The translations under genes were made by a program, and so were the position numbers. Shown piece by piece: positions 42,426 to 50,902 of a stretch of DNA of 64,000 nt. How positions within the stretch are numbered: the stretch's first letter is position 1; each line of letters starts with the position of its first letter. A model generated the notes under the pieces. That model was not told where the DNA came from. It searched no databases and worked only from the letters and a program-made list of their open reading frames with translations. Source of the stretch: Rhodococcus qingshengii. GTDB taxonomy: Bacteria; Actinomycetota; Actinomycetes; Mycobacteriales; Mycobacteriaceae. The stretch covers positions 62,001-126,000 of the forward strand of contig NZ_JAJNCL010000009.1 of assembly GCF_021025955.1 (NCBI RefSeq), read 5' to 3'.

Positions 42426-43607
42426 ATGACGTACGAAGTGCTCGAACAGATCAACGCGGTGGCCGACGACATCTTCGCCGAAGGCATCGAGGCCGAGCGG
42501 ATCGGCCGGGTGGCCGACGACACCGCCAAGAAGATGAAGGCAATCGGTTCCATCCGCATGCTGCAGCCCAAGGAGCATGGCGGCATGGAGGCGCATCCGC
42601 GCGAATTCGCCGAAACCGTCATGCGCATGGCTTCACTGAACCCGTCGGCCGGCTGGGTCCACGGGATCGTCGGAGTTCACCCGTGGCAACTTGCGTTCGC
42701 GGATCCCAAGGTGCAGCAGGAGATCTGGGGATCCGATCCCGACACCTGGATGGCATCGCCGTACATGCCCGGCGGAATGTGTATCCCCACCGACGGCGGC
42801 TACAAGTTCTCCGGTCGCTGGCAGTTCTCCTCCGGCACCGACCATTGCGACTGGGCATTCCTCGGCGCGATGGCGTGTGACAAGGACGGCAACATGGAGA
42901 TGCCGCCGCGCATGCTCCATGTGATCATTCCGCGCACCGACTACGAGATCATCGAAGACTCGTGGGATGTCATGGGACTTCGCGGCACCGGCTCCAAGGA
43001 CCTCGTAGTCAAGGATGCGTACGTCCCCGATTACCGCGTCATGGACTGCGACGAGGTCATCGACGGCACGGCAGTGCGCAAGTACGGGCGCACCGAAACG
43101 CTGTACCTGATGCCATGGTCGAACATGTTCCCCCTCGGCATCACCGCCGCCACGATCGGCATCTGTGAGGGAATGCTCTTCCACGCCAACGAGTACCAGG
43201 CCGATCGCATCAATGCACAAGGCACGGCGGTCAAGGACGACCCGTACACCTTGTTCGCAATCGGTCAGGCGACTGCCGACATCCGGGCCGCGCGCGACAC
43301 CCTGCTTGCCAACGTCGACCGCATGTGGGATCGAGTGGACGCCGGCAAGGAAGTGACCTTCGAGCAGCGCGCCGAGGGACGTCAGACTCAGGTGCAGGCC
43401 GCCTGGCGCGCGATCAACGCGATCGATCAGGTCTACCCACGCTGCGGCGGCAACGCACTGCGGATGGACAAGCCGCTTCAGCGATTCTGGCGCGACGCTC
43501 ACGCTGGGCAGCACCACGCAATTCACGTACCGGGCACCGTATTCCACGCCGCCTCACTGAGCCGCCTCGGCGCCGACCCGCAGGGACCGCTGCGGGCGAT
43601 GATCTGA
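42426..43607 (+). CDS. hsaA: HsaA-like flavin-dependent monooxygenase (acyl-CoA dehydrogenase fold)
   Basis: A 393-residue group D flavin monooxygenase that hydroxylates 3-HSA to the catechol 3,4-DHSA using reduced flavin from HsaB. It shows MLQPKEHGGMEAHPREFAE, YKFSGRWQFSSGTDHCDWAFLG, WDVMGLRGTGSKDLVVKDAYVP and the C-terminal QRFWRDAHAGQHHAIH, all usual for HsaA. It follows kshA by 51 bp. The matching flavin reductase candidate is at 46479. Confidence 0.9.
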   Translation: MTYEVLEQINAVADDIFAEGIEAERIGRVADDTAKKMKAIGSIRMLQPKEHGGMEAHPREFAETVMRMASLNPSAGWVHGIVGVHPWQLAFADPKVQQEIWGSDPDTWMASPYMPGGMCIPTDGGYKFSGRWQFSSGTDHCDWAFLGAMACDKDGNMEMPPRMLHVIIPRTDYEIIEDSWDVMGLRGTGSKDLVVKDAYVPDYRVMDCDEVIDGTAVRKYGRTETLYLMPWSNMFPLGITAATIGICEGMLFHANEYQADRINAQGTAVKDDPYTLFAIGQATADIRAARDTLLANVDRMWDRVDAGKEVTFEQRAEGRQTQVQAAWRAINAIDQVYPRCGGNALRMDKPLQRFWRDAHAGQHHAIHVPGTVFHAASLSRLGADPQGPLRAMI

Positions 43608-43646
43608 TCAGACTTCGACACAAGAAATCGACAGGAACCAGACACG

Positions 43647-44558
43647 ATGACACACACTGACATCAAGGGACTTGGCTACGTCAAGATCTCGACCAACGAC
43701 ATGGCACGTTGGCGCACTTTCGCTTTCGACGTTCTCGGCTTCGCCAAGGGCAGTGGGCCGGACGAGAACGCACTGTACCTGCGGCTCGACGAGCGGGCTG
43801 CGCGCATCGTCGTCGTCGAGGGTGAGCGCGACGAGATCGTCAACATCGGTTGGGAGGTCGCCGATCACGCCGCACTGCGCCGTGTTCAGGAGGCCCTCGA
43901 AAAGAACGGCACCGAGGTGGAGCAGCTTTCGCTCGCCGAAGCGGATGCTCGACGGGTCGAAGAGGTCATCGCGTTCACCGATCCCGGTGGAGCAGCCATC
44001 GAGGTTTTCCACGGAGCGATCCTCGACCACAGCCCCGTGGTGACGCCCTTCGGCGCTCGATTCGTCACCGGCTCACAGGGTCTCGGCCACGTCGTGCTCC
44101 CGGTGATGGACAGTGCTGCGAGCTTCGACTTCTACACCGAGGTGCTCGGCTTCTACCCGCGCGGCGCCTTCCGCCTGCCGGCCCCGCCCGAATTCGGGCC
44201 GCTGCGAATCCGTTTCATGGGCGTCAACGAGCGTCACCACAGCTTGGCCCTGTGCCCGGCACCGCACGGCGGCGCACCCGGCTTGATTCACATCATGGTC
44301 GAGGTCGACACCCTCGACGCCGTCGGCCAGGCACTCGACCGCGTGATGAAGGACGGATTCTCCGTGTCGTCGACCCTGGGTCGTCACACCAACGACAAGA
44401 TGATCTCCTTCTACGTCCGCGCACCAGGCGGCTGGGACATCGAGTTCGGAACCGAGGGCGCGAAGGTGGATCAGGACTCGTATTCCTCCGAGGAGATCAC
44501 CGCTGACAGCTACTGGGGCCACGACTGGTCCGGAAGCGAACCGCTGGCAGCTATGTAG
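43647..44558 (+). CDS. hsaC: HsaC-like extradiol ring-cleavage dioxygenase
   Basis: A 303-residue two-domain vicinal-oxygen-chelate dioxygenase that cleaves the catechol 3,4-DHSA in steroid ring A degradation. Iron ligands are visible as His in QGLGHVVLPV, His in PGLIHIMVEV and Glu in WDIEFGTEG. Length and two-module fold match BphC/HsaC. The next pathway enzyme, HsaD, is absent. A duplicated 3' end and a strong terminator follow. Confidence 0.92.
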   Translation: MTHTDIKGLGYVKISTNDMARWRTFAFDVLGFAKGSGPDENALYLRLDERAARIVVVEGERDEIVNIGWEVADHAALRRVQEALEKNGTEVEQLSLAEADARRVEEVIAFTDPGGAAIEVFHGAILDHSPVVTPFGARFVTGSQGLGHVVLPVMDSAASFDFYTEVLGFYPRGAFRLPAPPEFGPLRIRFMGVNERHHSLALCPAPHGGAPGLIHIMVEVDTLDAVGQALDRVMKDGFSVSSTLGRHTNDKMISFYVRAPGGWDIEFGTEGAKVDQDSYSSEEITADSYWGHDWSGSEPLAAM

Positions 44559-44590
44559 TACCTGCCGGTGACGATGTAGTACCTGCCGGT
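44553..44590. repeat. Tandem duplication over the hsaC stop codon
   Basis: ATGTAGTACCTGCCGGT occurs twice, 21 bp apart (44553-44569 and 44574-44590). The first copy contains the last Met codon and TAG stop of the dioxygenase gene. Confidence 0.85.
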
Positions 44591-44597
44591 AGTAAAC

Positions 44598-44641
44598 CGA
44601 CGAGGGGGCTTGCGCGAGCATTCGCGCAAGCCCCCTCGTCG
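44598..44641 (+). terminator. Terminator after hsaC-like gene
   Basis: Perfect 19-bp stem (CGACGAGGGGGCTTGCGCG with its complement) and 6-nt loop, followed by GTTTCC. Ends the kshA-hsaA-hsaC run. Confidence 0.9.
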
Positions 44642-44707
44642 TTTCCACCGTGACGCACCCAAAAACAGACCGGTGATCCACTTCACAAATCCATAACTCT
44701 ATGACAC

Positions 44708-44737
44708 TATTTCTAATTGAAATAGCCAGTTCACTGG
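44708..44737. promoter_or_regulatory. Two inverted repeats upstream of the IclR gene
   Basis: TATTTC-TAATT-GAAATA (44708-44724, perfect 6-bp arms) is followed by CCAGT-TC-ACTGG (44726-44737). They lie 32-61 bp before the IclR ATG. Likely autoregulatory sites. Confidence 0.6.
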
Positions 44738-44768
44738 TTGTGGAGCTCCAAGAGAAGTGAGGTACACG

Positions 44769-45551
44769 ATGACACTGCAGGCTGTGGATGCTTTAGGCGC
44801 CGATTCGGCCCCGACAGCAATTCTTGATCGCGTCTCGCTGGTTCTCGACGCCTTCGACGGTCCCGGCAGGTTGACGCTCGCTCAGGTCGTTCGGAGCACG
44901 GGCCTGCCCCGCTCGTCTGCCCACCGCATGCTCGAACGTCTCGTCTCGATGCGTTGGCTGCGTCGCGACGGCCGCGACTACGAACTCGGTATGCGTCTTG
45001 TCGAGCTGGGATCGCTCGCGGTTCATCAAGACCGGCTCCACGCTGCAGCCATGCCGCTTCTCCACGAGCTCTACCGCGTCACCGGCTTCGTGGTTCACCT
45101 TGGCATCCTCGACGGGCCCGATGTGGTCTACATGGAGAAGATCGGCGGACGCCTCGCAGCTGCGGTGCCGACGCGTGTGGGTGGTCGACGCCGGGCCGAG
45201 ACCACTGCGATCGGTCAGGCACTGCTCGCGTTCGGTTCGCCGAAGTCCTCAGGCTACGCACTGCCCCATCTCGCCAGGATTCGCGAATCAGGGGTTGCAT
45301 TCGAAACCGGAAACGGCCTACCGGGATTCAGCTGTCTCGCGGCACCGATCGGCCCCATCGGCCGCGCTGTTGCCGCGGTATCCATCTGCGCGCCATCGAA
45401 GGCTCTCCGACTCGACCACGTCAGCGCAGCGCCGGTTCGGATGGCGGCCGCTGCCATTTGGCGAGGCATCGACGGCGGATCGCTGAGCGTCACTCCAACT
45501 TTGCAGCGTCGTCACCTGCTGCGCAACATGCCCACCGCAGCCGGGGCGTGA
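44769..45551 (+). CDS. IclR-family transcriptional regulator
   Basis: A 260-residue regulator: N-terminal winged HTH (LTLAQVVRSTGLPRSSAHRMLERLVSMRWL) and a C-terminal IclR effector domain (MEKIGGRLAAAVPTRVGGRRRAETTAIGQALLAF). GAGG 6 bp before ATG 44769 sets the start over 44757. IclR proteins commonly govern aromatic and steroid catabolic operons, and this one follows the ksh/hsa genes. The convergent PadR gene ends 1 bp after its stop. Confidence 0.9.
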   Translation: MTLQAVDALGADSAPTAILDRVSLVLDAFDGPGRLTLAQVVRSTGLPRSSAHRMLERLVSMRWLRRDGRDYELGMRLVELGSLAVHQDRLHAAAMPLLHELYRVTGFVVHLGILDGPDVVYMEKIGGRLAAAVPTRVGGRRRAETTAIGQALLAFGSPKSSGYALPHLARIRESGVAFETGNGLPGFSCLAAPIGPIGRAVAAVSICAPSKALRLDHVSAAPVRMAAAAIWRGIDGGSLSVTPTLQRRHLLRNMPTAAGA

Positions 45552-45552
45552 C

Positions 45553-46254
45553 TCAGATATTCGAGCCGTTGCCGGTGAGACCGGCTTGCTCGAGCGCCAA
45601 CACGTACTCCTCGACGTTCTTCCATCTGCCAGGCGTCGAGGGCAACGGTGATCCCATTCGGTCATGCTCGGCGACGTTCGCATACTCGGCGGATGCACGA
45701 TCGATGTCTTCGAGTAGTTCGCGAGCAAGTTCGATCTCGGCTCGGAAGTACCGTTCCGACCATCGCAACGTCATGACCGGGAACGACCAGGCCGGCTCGT
45801 TCTCGGCATGATCTGCGTGGAGTTTCGCGCGTCGAATCTGCTCTTCGACGTTGGCGATGTGGGCTTCCACCAGTGCCTTCAGTCGCTCAGGTTCGTTGAG
45901 GTGCCCCATCCACAGACGCAACATCACGCCGTGCTTGAGCACCGGCACCTCCACTGGAGCTTCGCGTGACCACGTCCGGACGGCGTCGGTTCCCGATTGG
46001 GTGATCGAGTAGAGGCGCTTTCCGCGTACTCCCGGCTCGGAGACGACCCGGGACTCCACGAACCCGATGCTTTCGAGCTTCTTCAGCTCTGCGTAGACCT
46101 GGCTGATGGACGGGCTCCAGTAGAAGAAGCCGACGCTCCAGTCAGCCCACTTCTTCAGATCGTTTCCGGTCAGTTCCTCCCCGAACGTGAGCATTCCGAG
46201 CACTGCCCAGCTGGTAGCGGGAAGTCCTCGGGACACGTCATCAGGTTCGGACAT
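45553..46254 (-). CDS. PadR-family transcriptional regulator
   Basis: A 233-residue PadR-type repressor: winged HTH (SPSISQVYAELKKLESIGFVESRVVSEPGVRGKRLYSITQSG, residues about 48-90) and a helical Vir_C-like dimerisation tail rich in Glu/Arg. Divergent from the flavin reductase gene, with a perfect AATCAC/GTGATT palindrome 15 bp upstream of its start. Ligands of PadR proteins are often phenolic acids, here possibly steroid ring intermediates. Confidence 0.88.
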   Translation of the reverse strand: MSEPDDVSRGLPATSWAVLGMLTFGEELTGNDLKKWADWSVGFFYWSPSISQVYAELKKLESIGFVESRVVSEPGVRGKRLYSITQSGTDAVRTWSREAPVEVPVLKHGVMLRLWMGHLNEPERLKALVEAHIANVEEQIRRAKLHADHAENEPAWSFPVMTLRWSERYFRAEIELARELLEDIDRASAEYANVAEHDRMGSPLPSTPGRWKNVEEYVLALEQAGLTGNGSNI

Positions 46255-46268
46255 GCCCGAAGTCTAAC

Positions 46269-46282
46269 AATCACTGGTGATT
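46269..46282. promoter_or_regulatory. PadR operator-like palindrome
   Basis: AATCAC-TG-GTGATT, perfect 6-bp arms, between the PadR gene and the flavin reductase gene. Probable autoregulatory operator. Confidence 0.6.
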
Positions 46283-46478
46283 TGCTGGTTTCGTTGAATC
46301 CGAACGGACCGCTGAGCGGGATCAAATTTGTGTGAGACCCCTTCACCTGGCACTCGGCGGTCCGGATCCGGGCAGAGACGGCATTACTGCCATTGAGTGG
46401 GACTGCCGCTGGATTACGGCCGCGCCGCCACACATCGTTGTTTCTGAGTTGTTTGCAGAGCTTGAACAAGGAGACGAT

Positions 46479-46979
46479 ATGTCCGTGGAAAACGCCGAGC
46501 CGTCAGTTCTGGAAGGGCGCACACTTCGTAACGTGATGAGCAATTTCTGCACCGGCGTCACCGTCATCACCGCTCACGACGGAGATTCACCGCTGGGCTT
46601 CACCTGCCAGTCCCTGGTCTCGGTATCGCTCGATCCCCCGCTGCTCTCGTTCTGCCCGGCGAAGACGTCGACGAGTTGGCCGAAGCTTCGAGAATCCGGA
46701 ACTCTCTGCATCAACGTTCTCGCCCACGATCAGCAGGACATGTGTTCCGCCTTCGCACGCGGCGGGACCGACAAGTTTCTCGGCATCGAGTGGGATGCCG
46801 CCGGCAACGGTGCTCCGGCGCTCAGCGGCGCGCTCGCCCGCATCGAGGCAACCGTCGAGCAAGAACACGACGCCGGTGATCACACCATCGTCGTCGCACG
46901 CATCACCGATCTGAACGTGCTGCGCCACGACGGCCCGCTTCTGTTCTACCGCGGCGGCTTCGGACGCTTCGACGCCTGA
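46479..46979 (+). CDS. hsaB: HsaB-like flavin reductase
   Basis: A 166-residue flavin reductase-domain protein that supplies reduced flavin to a two-component monooxygenase. It has NVMSNFCTGVTVITA, SPLGFTCQSLVSVSLDPPLLSFC and DHTIVVARITDLNVLRHDGPLLFYRGGFGRF, the standard order. AAGGAGA precedes ATG 46479. The HsaA-like oxygenase 3 kb away is the obvious partner. Divergent from a PadR regulator. Confidence 0.88.
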   Translation: MSVENAEPSVLEGRTLRNVMSNFCTGVTVITAHDGDSPLGFTCQSLVSVSLDPPLLSFCPAKTSTSWPKLRESGTLCINVLAHDQQDMCSAFARGGTDKFLGIEWDAAGNGAPALSGALARIEATVEQEHDAGDHTIVVARITDLNVLRHDGPLLFYRGGFGRFDA

Positions 46980-47093
46980 GTTTCTTGTGTCCGTCCCGCT
47001 GCGTGGGAGATTGCGGCGCCGAATCGAGACAGCACCGATAGCGTCCGAAGTAGTTGTCAGACCCTGAACTTCTCGACTGATCGGACTAACTCG

Positions 47094-47480
47094 ATGACCA
47101 CTCTCGAACCAGACACCACGGCCGCGATCACGGCGACGGTAACTACCTACCTCGACGCCGTGGCTCGCGGATCGTCAGCGGACATCGCCGCTCTCTACGC
47201 CGAGAACGCAACGCTCGAAGACCCGGTCGGCAGCGAACCCCGCATCGGCAAGGCTGCGATCACAGAGTTCTACGGCGCTCTCGAGGGCGGTTCGCAAGAG
47301 ACGGAACTGATTACCCTGAGGGTGAGCGGATCCAGCGCGGCCTTCCACTTCCGCGTCGTCACACCGGTGGGCGATCAGGTCTACGAGGTCGAACCCATCG
47401 ACGTCATGACTTTCGATGCGGACGCAAAGATCACTAGCATGCGCGCCTTCTGGTCACCGGCCGATCTGATTGCACGCTGA
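47094..47480 (+). CDS. Ketosteroid isomerase-like (SnoaL/NTF2-fold) protein
   Basis: A 128-residue NTF2-fold protein close to steroid delta-isomerases: TVTTYLDAVARGSSADIAALYAENATLEDPVGSEPR (over residues 16-50) holds the Tyr and Asp expected in the active site, and VEPIDVMTFDADAKITSMRAFW closes the cone. It would move the delta-5 double bond to delta-4 in 3-ketosteroids. The stop overlaps the start of the next gene (TGATG). Confidence 0.82.
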   Translation: MTTLEPDTTAAITATVTTYLDAVARGSSADIAALYAENATLEDPVGSEPRIGKAAITEFYGALEGGSQETELITLRVSGSSAAFHFRVVTPVGDQVYEVEPIDVMTFDADAKITSMRAFWSPADLIAR

Positions 47481-47725
47481 TGCGGCAGGTCAGCTGCCGG
47501 AACTGCGGAAACAGCGTTCTGGTCGAGAAATACAGCGAAGCGCACACCAGCGTCCAATGGCTCGAAGAGTCGCAAGTGGTGTGCCCGGAACTGGGGCGTG
47601 AGAACGGTCGCGCCAACGCTCAGCGGACGTGTGGCGCTCTGCGCCAGACGATCAACGACCTTGCCGACGCCGGTGAGCTGGAGATGAGCCTGCGCAGCTA
47701 CCCAGTGCCGGGCAAGCTGTCCTGA
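47480..47725 (+). CDS. Small Cys-containing protein
   Basis: An 81-residue protein with CRNCGNS at residues 6-12 and two later cysteines (VVCPELG, RTCGAL). The four cysteines are spaced like a small zinc ribbon or metal-binding fold. ATG overlaps the isomerase-like stop (TGATG), so it is coupled to it. The last 28 bp overlap the convergent flavodoxin gene. Function unknown; a role with the steroid operon is inferred from coupling. Confidence 0.7.
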   Translation: MRQVSCRNCGNSVLVEKYSEAHTSVQWLEESQVVCPELGRENGRANAQRTCGALRQTINDLADAGELEMSLRSYPVPGKLS

Positions 47726-48183
47726 ACGCTTCCGCGTAGGACTTCGGCGAACGTGCGCGCCGAATCCAAGTCGTCGGCGTTCGGCCGCCCCTTCCGGATA
47801 CCGCCGAACGGCTTGAACGGAAAATACGTATCCCACGCGCGGGACGAAAAGGCTGCGACCACATCGAAGCCCTTCTGCTCGAGCAGCTGAACCAGCGGGC
47901 GCGAGAAGCGGTGAATCCCCTTGTCGGGAAAACCACTGGTGGCGAATACAAAAGCCTTGGATCGCCGTTCTTCGGGGAGTGCCTCGATGAACGCGCGTAA
48001 ATCTTCGTGGTACGAGCGCAGGTAGATGCCGGAGCCGAAGCCCACCAGGTCGTAGTCGGCGAGCTGCGCGGCGTCGATGTCACCAGGCTCGACCACGCGA
48101 GCATCGAGAACTTCTCCGATGACGTCGGCGATCCGCCGCGTATTGCCGTGGGAGACAGAGGTACACACGATGATCGTCTTCAA
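47698..48183 (-). CDS. Flavodoxin-family protein
   Basis: A 161-residue flavodoxin-like protein. The FMN phosphate loop is VCTSVSHGNTRRIADVI, followed by YDLVGFGSGIYLRSYHEDLRAF and FVFATSGFPD. TTG at 48183 is the likely start, immediately before KTIIVCTS; it overlaps the stop of the upstream small membrane protein gene (TTGA), giving coupling. An electron carrier or quinone-reductase role is possible. Confidence 0.82.
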   Translation of the reverse strand: MKTIIVCTSVSHGNTRRIADVIGEVLDARVVEPGDIDAAQLADYDLVGFGSGIYLRSYHEDLRAFIEALPEERRSKAFVFATSGFPDKGIHRFSRPLVQLLEQKGFDVVAAFSSRAWDTYFPFKPFGGIRKGRPNADDLDSARTFAEVLRGSVQDSLPGTG

Positions 48184-48380
48184 TGACTTTCTACTTTCGT
48201 TGCAGCGTCCCCGGCGCTCTCTTCGTTTGCGCGTACGTAGATCCAAGTGATGAATCCACCGCAGATTGCAAAGATCACGGCGACAATCGAATACGCGTCG
48301 AGGGGAAACTCAGTCCAGATCAAGCCGGCAACGAGGACCATCACACCAACAGCCAGACCCGCCGATACTTCCTTGGACAT
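48180..48380 (-). CDS. Small two-helix membrane protein
   Basis: A 66-residue protein with two hydrophobic helices (AGLAVGVMVLVAGLIW and SIVAVIFAICGGFITWIYV) and short polar ends. ATG 48380 follows GGAGGGG. It is coupled to the flavodoxin gene downstream. Not recognised as a named family. Confidence 0.7.
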   Translation of the reverse strand: MSKEVSAGLAVGVMVLVAGLIWTEFPLDAYSIVAVIFAICGGFITWIYVRANEESAGDAATKVESH

Positions 48381-48472
48381 ACGCACCCCTCCCCTGGCTT
48401 GTCACTGACAGTTCCAGGATAGAGGTCCCGGCGAAGCTACGGATAATCGTGACGGTGGGGAATGATGCCGGT

Positions 48473-48907
48473 ATGTCAGCACGATTGAAAGGACGGAGAC
48501 GCGCGCTCAACTTGTTGCTCGTCGACGTTGAACGATGGGCCGATGAGCACGACGGCGTCAAAGCTGTAGCGCTGGTCGGGTCGTACGCGCGCGGCGCGGA
48601 GCGTATGGCGAGTGATCTCGATCTGATGATCCTGGCCGAAAACCCGGAGGCACTCGCCGATGAAGGCTGGTTCGTGCAGATCCGTCCCCACGCCCGATTC
48701 ATCAGAGCCGCGAACTGGGGTCCGGCCCGAGAGCGACGCTTCCGCCTCGGGTCCGGTCTTCTCGTCGAACTGAATTTCGCGACTGAAAGCTGGGCGGACG
48801 TTCCGCTCGACGGGGGCACGAGGCGCGTGCTCGAAGACGGCCACCGAATTTTGTACGACACGGGGCCTCTTCGTGTCGCTGCGAGTGCTGTTGGAATTGA
48901 TCGATGA
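48473..48907 (+). CDS. Nucleotidyltransferase-domain protein
   Basis: About 144 residues with the minimal polymerase-beta nucleotidyltransferase signature VALVGSYARGAERMASDLDLMI (Gly-Ser, then Asp-x-Asp) and a third acidic strand LVELNFA. No HEPN partner is adjacent, so this is not an obvious MNT/HEPN toxin-antitoxin pair. The stop overlaps the ATG of the kinase gene (ATGA). Function unknown. Confidence 0.78.
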   Translation: MSARLKGRRRALNLLLVDVERWADEHDGVKAVALVGSYARGAERMASDLDLMILAENPEALADEGWFVQIRPHARFIRAANWGPARERRFRLGSGLLVELNFATESWADVPLDGGTRRVLEDGHRILYDTGPLRVAASAVGIDR

Positions 48908-49542
48908 GCACTGCGTCGGTCTTCGAAACTTTAGCTGCCGAAGTATTCGCGTTGCGCGGCTCGCCTCTCGTCGCGATCGACGGCGTCGACGGGAGCGGGA
49001 AGACAACCTTTGCGAAAAGCCTCGCGGCACAGCTGAATGCACGCCCCGTCATCGTGATTCACGTCGACGACTTCCTCAATCCGTCGGAGATTCGTCATCG
49101 TAGAGGGCGACAATCACCAGAAGGGTTCTGGCTCGACAGCTACGACTACGACGCCCTCGAACGCCATGTTCTCGACCCACTGACGCCGGGAGGGAGCCGA
49201 GAGTGCCGACAACGACGGGACAGCGACGCATACCTCGTTGCAGCCGATGGAGCTATCGTCCTCGTCGAAGGCCTGTTCCTGCATCGTGACGAACTTGCTT
49301 CCCGATGGGACTACTCGATCTTTCTCGACGTGCCCTTCGGGATCACCGCGCAGCGCATGAACCTTCGCGACGGAACAAACGCAGATCCGGGACATCCGTC
49401 GATGAACAGGTATGTCGGCGGCCAACGACTTTACTTCGCCGCTGCGAAGCCCTGGACCCGAGCCGACTGCGTCATCGACAACTCGCACCCGAACGTGCCA
49501 GTCATGCTCTCGCCCGATCACGCTGGAGACCGCTTGCGATAG
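48904..49542 (+). CDS. P-loop kinase (uridine kinase-like)
   Basis: A 212-residue P-loop NTPase: Walker A AIDGVDGSGKTTFAKSLA, a substrate-binding VIHVDDFLNPSE and Walker B-like AIVLVEGLFLHRDEL, in the order seen in uridine kinase/phosphoribulokinase-like proteins. The coupled nucleotidyltransferase upstream hints at a joint nucleotide-type modification. The very C terminus (PNVPVMLSPDHAGDRLR) is unremarkable. Confidence 0.82.
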   Translation: MSTASVFETLAAEVFALRGSPLVAIDGVDGSGKTTFAKSLAAQLNARPVIVIHVDDFLNPSEIRHRRGRQSPEGFWLDSYDYDALERHVLDPLTPGGSRECRQRRDSDAYLVAADGAIVLVEGLFLHRDELASRWDYSIFLDVPFGITAQRMNLRDGTNADPGHPSMNRYVGGQRLYFAAAKPWTRADCVIDNSHPNVPVMLSPDHAGDRLR

Positions 49543-49643
49543 CAGTACGCACTCTGCGCCGAATCACGTTGGTGAACAGTAGGTTTCTCGCTGACCGGGA
49601 AGGTGTGTTCGACCCACCGTGCTTCCGCAATACCTTCTGTGAC

Positions 49644-50902
49644 ATGGACAACATTGTCGACGTACTTGTCATCGATACCTGGGCCGAGAACACCTACGGG
49701 CTGTCCGACTGGCTCCGCAGTCTGGGTGCAACTGTAGCGATGACCGGCGATTTCCATTCCACGGCAGAGTTCGCCGAACTCGACGGAAGTTCTTGTTACG
49801 CAGGGATGGACACCGTCGAAGGGAAGATGGGCAATGAACTTCTCTACCGGTTCCTCGTCTCTGCTCTCACTGAACGCGGCATCACAACTCTCTTCGATAC
49901 CGAAGCGACCAGACTCCTGACGGATGAATCCGGAGCGGTGACCGGAGCCGAGATTCGTTCGGGTGGACAAATTTCGCAGATCCAAGCGCGCCGAGGTGTC
50001 ATCCTTGCCACCGGAGGTTTCGAAGCGAATCCGGCCATGGTGCGCGATTACTTACGCTTGGAGAATCCGAAGATCTGGGTTGCTCACCTTCGGCAACGGG
50101 CGACGGCCACCGGATGGCACAGGCAGTGGGCGCCGATCTATGGCACATGAACAACATGATGACCATTACGGGAATTCCCGGCGACCTCGAAAACCCGACT
50201 GGATTCTTTCTCGCTCTGTGGAACGCGCACAACTATGTGTTCCTCAGCCGGGAAGGTAGACGGTTCACCGACGAGTCAGCCGAAATGCGGCACGGTCATG
50301 TGTTCAGAGAGGGTTCCTACCAACACTTTCCGGTGCAACCGATGAACATCGTGTTCGACGAGACCATGAGAGTGGCCGGACAACTGAGTCCCGGTCGTGA
50401 CGCATTACCTGTCGGCCACAGGGTTCTCGACGAAGGGTACGAGTGGAGTTCGGACAATCAAGCCGAGATCGACAAGGGTTGGATCGTCAAAGCGGACACG
50501 CTTGCCGAACTCGCCGAGAAGCTCGGATTGGACCCCGCCGTCGTGGAAACCAGTGTGCACCGCTACAACGAGGCGTGCGCGGACGGCGTCGACCATTCCT
50601 TCGGCCGCAATCCGGAAACTTTGGCCGCAGTAGCCACGGCTCCGTTCTACGCTGTCGCCGCACCGCCACTGCTGGGTTGGAGTAACGGCGGACCGCGCCG
50701 CGACGGTCATTCCCGCGTTCTCGATACTGCCGGCAATCCGATTCCAGGACTGTATGCGGCGGGCGCCGTCAGTTCCACGTACAGCGCGGCGAAAGACGGT
50801 GGATTCCATATCGCCGATGCCTTGGTGTTCGGCCGGGTTGCCGGCGCGCATGCTGCCGCGCGAGCGACAGCGGGCGACCGAGTCACGTACGAGCGGCCTT
50901 GA
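49644..50902 (+). pseudogene. Decayed FAD-dependent dehydrogenase (fumarate reductase/KstD-like fold)
   Basis: Two reading frames together make one flavoprotein. The first starts MDNIVDVLVI, where the dinucleotide glycine motif should follow, but jumps to DTWAENTYGLSDWLRSLGA, so the FAD-binding N terminus is deleted. The frame then breaks near 50077-50080: adding one G after TGGG restores continuity into the second frame, giving SATGDGHRMAQAVGADLW. The remaining half (PGLYAAGAVSSTYSAAKDGGFHIADALVFGR) is intact. A steroid or aliphatic dehydrogenase ancestor is plausible. Its end overlaps the next, opposite gene by 20 bp. Confidence 0.85.

Noticed and set aside
48473..49542. Toxin-antitoxin module
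   Set aside because: The nucleotidyltransferase has the minimal motif, but its partner is a kinase, not a HEPN protein; no other toxin-antitoxin signature.
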